Assembly (NCBI RefSeq): GCF_003097355.1
Contig: NZ_PYUI01000007.1
Span: 124,001 to 188,000 of the forward strand
DNA length: 64,000 nucleotides
Direction of reading: 5' to 3'
Source: Arthrobacter sp. H-02-3
Lineage (GTDB): Bacteria > Actinomycetota > Actinomycetes > Actinomycetales > Micrococcaceae
Positions 16,080 through 22,258 of this stretch are shown piece after piece. Each line of letters opens with the position of its first letter. Position 1 is the stretch's first letter. The position numbers and the translations under genes are program-made. Under the pieces are notes generated by a model. It made no database searches, was not told the origin of the DNA, and saw nothing but the letters and a program-made list of their open reading frames with translations.

Positions 16080-17426
16080 GTGACACTACGACTAACCGTG
16101 ATCGGTACGGGATACCTCGGCGCGACCCATGCGGCATGCATGGCGGAGCTCGGCTTCGAGGTACTCGGGGTCGACGTCGACAAGGAAAAGATCGACAGCC
16201 TCAGCCGAGGCGAATTGCCCATCCACGAGCCCGGCCTGCCGGAGCTCCTGCGCAAGCACACTGAGTCCGGACGCTTGCGCTTCACCACTTCGTTCGAAGA
16301 AGCCGGCGCTTTCGGTGATGTCCACTTCATCGCCGTCGGCACCCCGCAGCGCGCCGGTGAGCACGCTGCCGACATGACCTACGTTGACGCGTCCGTGGCA
16401 GCCATTGCCCGCGCCGCGACGAAGGACTCCCTGATCGTCGGGAAGTCCACCGTTCCGGTCGGCTCCGCGCGCCGCCTCAAGGGCCTCGTCGCCGAAGAAG
16501 CGCGCGACGGCGTCACAGTAAACTTCGCCTGGAACCCCGAGTTCCTGCGCGAGGGCTTCGCCGTGGAGGACACCCTGCGCCCCGACCGCCTGGTCATCGG
16601 CGTGGATTCCGCCTCCGCTGAAGCGACTCTGCGCGAGGTCTACGCCGACGCCATCAGCCGAGAAACCCCATTCATCTCCACCGACTTTGAGACGGCTGAA
16701 CTGGTCAAGGTGGCGGCGAACGCCTTCCTGGCGACCAAGATCTCCTTCATCAACGCCTTCTCCGAGGTCACCGAGACCGTCGGCGGCAACATCCGCACCT
16801 TGGCCGACGCAATCGGTCTCGACGCCAGGATCGGCCGTCGCTTCCTCAACGCCGGCATCGGCTTCGGCGGCGGCTGCCTGCCCAAGGACATCCGGGCGCT
16901 CCAGGCACGGGTATCCGAGCTCGGCCTGGACAGCACCATGCGCTTCCTGAACGAAGTCGACGAAGTGAACCTCCGCCGTCGTGACCGCGCCGTCCACGTC
17001 GCCGAGACGTTGCTGGGCGCGCTGGAAGGCAAGCGCGTCGCCGTCCTCGGCGTCGCGTTCAAGCCCAACAGCGACGACGTCCGTGACTCACCGGCACTGG
17101 ACGTAGCCGCCAGGCTCTTCAACAGCGGAGCCGACGTCAGCGTCTACGACCCCGCCGCCAACGCCAACGCCGCCAAGCGCTACCCGCGCCTGAACTACGT
17201 TGACTCCCTGGCGACGGCCGTGGCGGACGCCGACCTGGTCATGCTGCTGACGGAATGGAACGAATTCGTAAACGTCGATCCCGCGGAGCTTGCTGCCGCT
17301 GTGTCCCACAAGCGCATGTTTGACGGACGCAACGTCCTGGACCACGAGAAATGGACCGCGGCAGGCTGGGACATCGTCTCGCTCGGCCACAAGAGCGAAC
17401 TGCTGGAGCTCGCCGCCGCCAACTAG
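16080..17426 (+). CDS. ugd: UDP-glucose 6-dehydrogenase
   Basis: GTG at 16080 is chosen because GGGGG lies about six bases upstream and the frame then begins directly with the dinucleotide-binding fold (LRLTVIGTGYLGATHAACM); the product is 448 residues. Further landmarks are the DVDKEKI acidic end of beta-2, GKSTVPVGS, the substrate-binding ELVKVAANAFLATKISFINA, the catalytic cysteine in GFGGGCLPKDIRA, and the C-terminal AVLGVAFKPNSDDVRDSPA. The enzyme oxidises UDP-glucose twice with NAD to UDP-glucuronate in the cytoplasm. It stands alone between a divergent hydrolase gene and a terminator and would supply uronic-acid donor for the neighbouring glycosyltransferases. Confidence 0.95.
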   Translation: MTLRLTVIGTGYLGATHAACMAELGFEVLGVDVDKEKIDSLSRGELPIHEPGLPELLRKHTESGRLRFTTSFEEAGAFGDVHFIAVGTPQRAGEHAADMTYVDASVAAIARAATKDSLIVGKSTVPVGSARRLKGLVAEEARDGVTVNFAWNPEFLREGFAVEDTLRPDRLVIGVDSASAEATLREVYADAISRETPFISTDFETAELVKVAANAFLATKISFINAFSEVTETVGGNIRTLADAIGLDARIGRRFLNAGIGFGGGCLPKDIRALQARVSELGLDSTMRFLNEVDEVNLRRRDRAVHVAETLLGALEGKRVAVLGVAFKPNSDDVRDSPALDVAARLFNSGADVSVYDPAANANAAKRYPRLNYVDSLATAVADADLVMLLTEWNEFVNVDPAELAAAVSHKRMFDGRNVLDHEKWTAAGWDIVSLGHKSELLELAAAN

Positions 17427-17470
17427 CGGCACATCGGCCTCACAGCTGATACAACAGGTTCAACAGGGAA

Positions 17471-17504
17471 GGATCCCGCCGGAGCATGCGCTCCGGCGGG
17501 ATCC
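17471..17504 (+). terminator. Rho-independent-type terminator of ugd
   Basis: A perfect 15-bp stem begins GGATCCCGCCGGAGC, has the four-base loop ATGC, and is followed by TTCATTTGTT. It lies 44 bases after the ugd stop. Confidence 0.9.
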
Positions 17505-17534
17505 TTCATTTGTTCTAACAGACTAGTTAACGGA

Positions 17535-17566
17535 CTGTGGCCGGACACCTGGGTGTCCGGCCACAG
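17535..17566 (-). terminator. Terminator of the first GH128-like gene
   Basis: CTGTGGCCGGACACC (17535-17549) pairs with GGTGTCCGGCCACAG (17552-17566). It lies about 20 bases past the stop of the minus-strand gene ending at 17585, so with the hairpin at 17471 it insulates two convergent genes. Confidence 0.8.
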
Positions 17567-17584
17567 CAGGAGGCGCTCAGCGCC

Positions 17585-18457
17585 TCACAGGGACGCGTAG
17601 AGCTTGCCCGTGGTGGTGAGGGAGCCGTTGGTGTGGAAAAGGGCAGAGCAGCCCATCTTGATGTCCCCAGCCGGGCGGGTCTTCCAGGCGAAGCGCTCGA
17701 CGAACGGCATGGCGCGCAGGCCGGCGACGGTGGCCCGCATGAAGTCCTCGGTCTGGGCCCGGGTGTAGATGGAAGGCCGTGTGGCCGTGGCATTCCAGTC
17801 GGCCACCGCGTACTCGGTCACCCAGATGGGTTTGCCATATTTCTCGTGCATCATAGTGATCTTGTTCAGGAAGTCATCGGCCCTGGGCCAGGCGTAGACG
17901 TGCGTAGTCAAGAAGTCCACACGGAGGCCCTTGTTCTTGGCCTTGGCCATGAAATCGGCCAGCCATGCACTGCCCGGGCTGGTGCATGCCGGAGACCCGA
18001 GCCGCAGCCCGGTTGCCATCAGCTTTGGCCAGAGCTGGATGGCCCTGTCCACGCTCATGTTCGCTTGGGAGGTGTTGTCGGGCTCGTTGAAGCCCAGCAG
18101 GTGCTTGGTCTTCGTTTCCGCCAGCTGGCGCGATACCCAGCCCAGGGCGTCCTGCTCCAGCAGCGTGCGTTCGCTCTTGACCATGGGAACAAACGGGGGA
18201 TTGGTGGTGACGTTGTAGTGCGCACCCCAGGTGTAGTGCCAGTCCAGCTTGAGGCTCTTGATCTGTGTGAGCGCCAGGGCGTCCTTGCCGCCCCAGCCGA
18301 ATCCCTTTTGAGTATCAGCCGGCAGCGTGACGGCGGGGACGGTCGGGATTGCGGTCGGTGCCGTAGCAGCCTGGGCGGTTCCGGCGTTGGCGGCCAGCAG
18401 GGCGCCGGGCGCCGCCATTGCAGCCAGGGGCATAGTGAGAAACTTACGGCGTTCCAT
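17585..18457 (-). CDS. Tat-exported GH128-like beta-glucanase (Asl1-like)
   Basis: The 290-residue protein begins MERRKFLTMPLAAM, a twin-arginine signal, with likely cleavage near residue 31 (AQA). The mature part follows the GH128/Asl1-like pattern: KGFGWGG near 51, LDWHYTWG near 70, a proposed acid/base glutamate near 125 in GFNEPD, THVYAW near 185, and a proposed nucleophile glutamate near 215 in WVTEYA. GH128 enzymes characterised elsewhere act on beta-1,3-glucans. It has a close paralogue at 18719-19603. Export in folded form suggests an extracellular glycosidase, perhaps for remodelling a self-made or environmental glucan. The GTG/ATG choice is not in doubt because the Tat motif starts at residue 3. 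Confidence 0.85.
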   Translation of the reverse strand: MERRKFLTMPLAAMAAPGALLAANAGTAQAATAPTAIPTVPAVTLPADTQKGFGWGGKDALALTQIKSLKLDWHYTWGAHYNVTTNPPFVPMVKSERTLLEQDALGWVSRQLAETKTKHLLGFNEPDNTSQANMSVDRAIQLWPKLMATGLRLGSPACTSPGSAWLADFMAKAKNKGLRVDFLTTHVYAWPRADDFLNKITMMHEKYGKPIWVTEYAVADWNATATRPSIYTRAQTEDFMRATVAGLRAMPFVERFAWKTRPAGDIKMGCSALFHTNGSLTTTGKLYASL

Positions 18458-18718
18458 GAGTTCCCTTCGTGGAGGGTTGCTGGGTTCTGTGACAGCTGCG
18501 GGGACAACAAAGGCCAGCGGCGGGGTGCGTCCCGACGGATTCCGCTCACGAGTGGCGGCGTCGGGATGTGACTGCTCTGGCCTGTGTGGTCCCTGATTCA
18601 GTTGTGGCTGAAGTCAACATAGCACGGGGAACACTCAGGAAAGTCCCGGTTTTACACAGGAAAGACGCAATTTTCTGCGGGCCCCTAGCGGCACCAGGAC
18701 ACTGGCTGGAGGTAGGTC

Positions 18719-19603
18719 CTAGAGGGAGTGGTAGAGCTCGCCGGTGGGGGTGAGGGAGCCGTTGCTCCGGAACAGGGCGGAGGCGCCCATGATGGGGTCG
18801 CCGTGGGCCCGCGTTTTCCATGCGAATCGCTCCACGTACGGCATCTTCCGGAGTCCGGTGACGGTCTCTTTCATGAACGCCAGGATTTCCTTCTCCGTGA
18901 ACCGGCTGGGCGACTTCGCAGTGGCCTTCCAGTCGGCGACGGCGTATTCGGTGATCCAGACGGGCTTCCCGTAGCGTTCGTGCAGTTTCTCCACCGTGCG
19001 GAGGAACGAGTCCCCGTGGGGCGGCGCGTACCAGTGCATCGCGACAAAATCCACCCGCAGGTCCTTCTTGGATGCCTGGTCCATGAAATTTTTGAGCCAG
19101 TCGCCCAGCGCCTGAACCGGGGCCGGAGAGCCCAGCCTGAGGCCGGCCTGTTCCAGCTGGGGCCAGAGACTGATGGCAGTGTCCACGGACATGTCTGCCT
19201 GGCCGGTGTGGTCGGGTTCGTTGAAGCCGAGGAGATTGTCGGCGCCTGTCCAGGACACTTCGGACCGCACCTGCTCTATGGCCTTCCGTTCCAAGGAGCC
19301 GCGCCCCCAGACCATGGGCACAAATTCAGCGGCCTGGCTCGAAGCAGCCCGGAGGGGCGGGTAGTCAGGTCCCCAGTCGTAAAACCAGTCCAGGTTCAGG
19401 GAATCCAGCTCCTTGAAACCGAATCCGCCGAAGCGCGGCATGCCCAGGCCCTTGCTCGCGAACGGCGGTATGGGTCGACGGGGCAGTGGTGTGGGCGAGG
19501 TCGACGGCGGCCGGGGGCCGGGCGTCGTATCCGGGGTGCACGCCGCCAGGGCGGCGGCGGCTGAGGCCGCCACTGATAGTCGTAGAAAGTCCCTGCGGTC
19601 CAC
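18719..19603 (-). CDS. Tat-exported GH128-like glucanase lipoprotein
   Basis: GTG with 5' base 19603 is preferred: AGGGGG lies five bases before it and the product then starts VDRRDFLRLSVAASA, a twin-arginine signal directly followed by a lipobox-like LAAC. A longer frame to 19690 adds 29 residues that look non-coding. The product is 294 residues. The mature part parallels the neighbour at 17585: KGLGMPRFGG, LDWFYDWG, GFNEPDHTG with the proposed acid/base glutamate, MHWYAPP, and WITEYAVADW with the proposed nucleophile. A proline-rich linker after the cysteine would extend the enzyme from the membrane. The pair therefore has one free and one lipid-anchored form. Confidence 0.82.
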   Translation of the reverse strand: MDRRDFLRLSVAASAAAALAACTPDTTPGPRPPSTSPTPLPRRPIPPFASKGLGMPRFGGFGFKELDSLNLDWFYDWGPDYPPLRAASSQAAEFVPMVWGRGSLERKAIEQVRSEVSWTGADNLLGFNEPDHTGQADMSVDTAISLWPQLEQAGLRLGSPAPVQALGDWLKNFMDQASKKDLRVDFVAMHWYAPPHGDSFLRTVEKLHERYGKPVWITEYAVADWKATAKSPSRFTEKEILAFMKETVTGLRKMPYVERFAWKTRAHGDPIMGASALFRSNGSLTPTGELYHSL

Positions 19604-19784
19604 TTGCACCCCCTGGCGTCGCCGTCGGTTCAGGGTCGAATCCGGGGTACCAGATCCGCCGACGGACAACGTGATGCTGGCAACCCGCATCCTTGCCTGC
19701 TGAACACTAATTGTTTCACGAAAGGCCCCTCCGACTCACATCGAAGGCCGGGTGCCGGGCGGCTTGGCCGGCGACGTACGGAGC

Positions 19785-20930
19785 CTACGCGCCGCTGAAC
19801 TCCGCGGTTCGGTAGCCGACGCCGAGAAGCTCCTCAATAGCTGCCACCGTCCGGGCCGCAGCCTTGCCGTCGCCGTAGGGATTCACGGCGTTTGCCATGG
19901 CCGCAAAGTGCGCAGAATCGTGCAGGAGGCTGGTCACCTCGGCAACAATCCGTTCCTCGTCCGTGCCGATCAGCTTCACGGTGCCGGCTTCCAGGGCCTC
20001 TGGCCGCTCGGTGTTGTCCCGCATCACCAGGACCGGCTTGCCGAGGCTGGGTGCTTCCTCCTGCACTCCGCCGGAGTCCGTGAGGACGATGTGTGCTCGG
20101 GAGAGCAGCCGGGTGAATTCGCCGTAGGCCAGAGGTTCCGTCACCAGGACGTTGCCTTTGCCCTCCAGCGCGGGAAGGACGGCCTCCCGCACCACCGGGT
20201 TCTTGTGGGCCGGCAGCACGATCACCAGGTCCGGCTCGGCGTCGGCGATCCGGGCCAGGGCCCGTCCCACGCTGCGCATGGATTCGCCCTGGTTTTCCCG
20301 CCGGTGCGTGGTGACGAGCAGGACCGGACGGTCGCCGGCGGCCAGTGCTTCCAGTCGGGAGTCTGTGAAGGGGAGCTGCTTGTCGACGGTGGCGAGCAGG
20401 GCGTCGATCACGGTATTTCCCGTGACCACGATGTCTTCAGCGTTGATGCCTTCCCTCAGCAGGTTCTCCCTGCTGGTGGAGGTGGGCGCCAGGTGCAAGC
20501 GGGTGATCTGGCTGGTGATCTTGCGGTTGGCTTCCTCGGGGAACGGCGAGAGCAGGTCTCCGCTGCGCAGCCCGGCCTCGACATGGACCACCGGGATGCC
20601 GTGGTAGAACGCCGCGATGGCGGCGGCCGTGGAGGTGGTGGTGTCGCCCTGGACGACGACGGCGTCCGGCCGGGTGCCGGCGAAGAGCTTTTCCAGCCCG
20701 TCGATGGTCCGCGTCATGATGGCCGAGAGGGACTGCCCCTGCTGCAGGATGTTCAAGTCATGGTCCGGAACAATGCCGAAGAGTTCGTTGACCTGATCCA
20801 GCATCTCGCGGTGCTGCCCCGTGACCGTCACGATGCAGCGGAAGAGCGGAGACTCCTGCAGCGCGCTGACGATCGGCGCCATCTTGATGGCTTCCGGCCT
20901 GGTTCCGAAGATCGGCATGATGCTGTGCAT
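19785..20930 (-). CDS. wecB: UDP-N-acetylglucosamine 2-epimerase (non-hydrolysing)
   Basis: This 381-residue protein shows the full WecB pattern: IFGTRPEAIKMAPIV at the N-terminus, VTGQHREMLDQ, VQGDTTT, HVEAGLRSGD, TRLHLAPT, VLVTTHRREN, LTDSGGVQEEAPSLGKPVLVMR and RPEALEAGTVKLIG. The enzyme interconverts UDP-GlcNAc and UDP-ManNAc in the cytoplasm. It supplies the substrate of WecC, whose gene begins upstream of this window, so the two-step pathway to UDP-ManNAcA is split across about 19 kb. ATG at 20930 follows GGGGA by six bases. Length matches the family. Confidence 0.96.
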   Translation of the reverse strand: MHSIMPIFGTRPEAIKMAPIVSALQESPLFRCIVTVTGQHREMLDQVNELFGIVPDHDLNILQQGQSLSAIMTRTIDGLEKLFAGTRPDAVVVQGDTTTSTAAAIAAFYHGIPVVHVEAGLRSGDLLSPFPEEANRKITSQITRLHLAPTSTSRENLLREGINAEDIVVTGNTVIDALLATVDKQLPFTDSRLEALAAGDRPVLLVTTHRRENQGESMRSVGRALARIADAEPDLVIVLPAHKNPVVREAVLPALEGKGNVLVTEPLAYGEFTRLLSRAHIVLTDSGGVQEEAPSLGKPVLVMRDNTERPEALEAGTVKLIGTDEERIVAEVTSLLHDSAHFAAMANAVNPYGDGKAAARTVAAIEELLGVGYRTAEFSGA

Positions 20931-20979
20931 GGTTATTCCCCAAGTGTGTGCGAGTGGTTGGTAAGGTCTGTGGCCCGGC

Positions 20980-21393
20980 TTAGCCGAGCAGCAGGGCCAG
21001 CACGATGGCCGGCACGGCCAGGACTACAACGAGAACGGCCAGAAGGGCCACCCGCCGTTTGCGCCGGTGGAGCATGTCGCGGGCGACTTGCTGGGATTCC
21101 TTCTCCTGGATGGCGGCTTCCAGGCCCGACTCTGCCGGGTTTGAATCCGCGGGTTCCTCCGGGGCTTCAGTGTCAGCCGGGTCCTGGTCGGCGGGCCCCC
21201 AGTAGGCGTTGTCCATGTCTGCCGGGTCCTGAAATACAGGAGCCTGCGCGGCGGCTGGCGGCGGCCCGTTGAGCGGAAGAGGCTCCGCCCCGGGCACCAG
21301 AAGGGCATCCGGGATCTCCGTGTGCATGCGCCGCTTGCGCAGGTGCCGGGGTGCGGCAACCAGCGGGGCAGCGCCGTCGGGAGAGTGTTCCAG
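20980..21393 (-). CDS. Small tail-anchored membrane protein with probable CTG start
   Basis: I recognise no family. The frame ends in a basic patch and one hydrophobic helix (RRKRRVALLAVLVVVLAVP and beyond) at the extreme C-terminus, so the protein is probably tail-anchored with an acidic, proline-rich cytoplasmic part. The first ATG in frame (21327, 115 residues) has no Shine-Dalgarno sequence. A CTG 22 codons upstream (5' base 21393) is preceded by a perfect AGGAGG at five bases, giving 137 residues and adding a basic segment (HLRKRRM). I annotate the CTG start as the more likely one. It lies between ydcF-like and wecB genes on the same strand. Confidence 0.6.
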   Translation of the reverse strand: MEHSPDGAAPLVAAPRHLRKRRMHTEIPDALLVPGAEPLPLNGPPPAAAQAPVFQDPADMDNAYWGPADQDPADTEAPEEPADSNPAESGLEAAIQEKESQQVARDMLHRRKRRVALLAVLVVVLAVPAIVLALLLG

Positions 21394-21398
21394 CGTGT

Positions 21399-21404
21399 CC
21401 TCCT
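21399..21404 (-). promoter_or_regulatory. Perfect Shine-Dalgarno sequence before a CTG start
   Basis: AGGAGG on the minus strand lies five bases before CTG (21393-21391). No ATG, GTG or TTG follows at a workable distance in that frame. Confidence 0.6.
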
Positions 21405-21460
21405 CGCCTCGGTCAGATGCCCGAACCGGCTGACCAGTTCAACCGGATGAGGTTCAATTG

Positions 21461-22048
21461 TTACATTTCCGCCCCGTGATTGGCGCATTCCGGCCTAAAG
21501 GTGGCATCGATCAGGCCTCCCGTTTCGATCACAAACCGCCGGATCCACTGGAAGACATCCAGGTCCGGGTGGGAGGCAACCATCTGGACGTCCGCCGTCG
21601 TGCATTGCCCGATCAGGCGACCCGCGCGGGTGACGTGATAGCTGGACGTCACCACGGTGACGGACTTCCAGCCGTTGGCTTCGATGAGCCGGGAGATCGA
21701 CTCAGCCTCGCCGCGGGTGTCCAGGTCCGGGGGCCTGAAACAGATGAGGTCCGGGTTGGGGAAGGCTGCGGAATTGCACGTCTCATCCGCGCTCCGGTTG
21801 CCCACGGTGTCCGTGTGGGAGATCACCAGGATCGGGATGTGAAATTCGGCTTGGAACTGGCGTGCCACCGGGAGTCGCTCAGATGCCGCCCCGCCGAGCA
21901 TGATGACTGCGTCAGTCCGGTGAACGCTGAGCGGATCCACGTTGACGAACATCTGGGTGGCAATGATCAGCGCTAACAGGAGGCCTCCGACGGCGAAGGC
22001 AAGCACCCTGCGGGTGGCGGTATTGACCGCGGCGACGGAAGGAGGCAC
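21461..22048 (-). CDS. YdcF/SanA-like DUF218 protein
   Basis: The 195-residue product has an N-terminal membrane helix (about residues 12-32) and then a DUF218 domain. The signature is DAVIMLGGAASERLPVA, followed by TRGEAESISRLIEANGW and VVTSSYHVTRAGRLI, which are the usual conserved acidic and Ser-x-x-H-x-x-R segments. DUF218 proteins are membrane-attached and linked to envelope integrity or cell-wall precursor metabolism; biochemical function is not settled. The position next to wecB and two glucanases agrees with an envelope role. GTG at 22048 lacks a strong Shine-Dalgarno sequence. Confidence 0.8.
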   Translation of the reverse strand: MPPSVAAVNTATRRVLAFAVGGLLLALIIATQMFVNVDPLSVHRTDAVIMLGGAASERLPVARQFQAEFHIPILVISHTDTVGNRSADETCNSAAFPNPDLICFRPPDLDTRGEAESISRLIEANGWKSVTVVTSSYHVTRAGRLIGQCTTADVQMVASHPDLDVFQWIRRFVIETGGLIDATFRPECANHGAEM

Positions 22049-22164
22049 GGCTAAGAGTTTGGCACGCGGTTTTCAGGTGGCGAAATGGTGCGCCATTACT
22101 GCGCAGAAGCTTGCAAACAAAAATGCGTGATGCAGTTGTGATTTAAGGGATCAAAGTTAGTGGG

Positions 22165-22194
22165 GTGACAGGCGGGAATTGGCGTTTATGCTAT
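22165..22194 (+). promoter_or_regulatory. Candidate promoter of the metalloprotease gene
   Basis: GTGACA at 22165-22170 and TGCTAT at 22189-22194 are 18 bases apart, about 65 bases before the predicted TTG start. The rest of the 210-base gap (22049-22258) shows nothing else I can name. Confidence 0.3.
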
Positions 22195-22258
22195 AGGCAC
22201 CTTACGTCGCTCCCACCACCAGGTCTCCGCCGGCGGTCTCACCCCTAAGCGAGCAATC

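Noticed and set aside
21411..21435. GGTCAG/CTGACC inverted repeat upstream of the CTG-start gene
   Set aside because: Six pairs with a 13-base loop is within chance expectation; I looked for a riboswitch and saw no conserved core.
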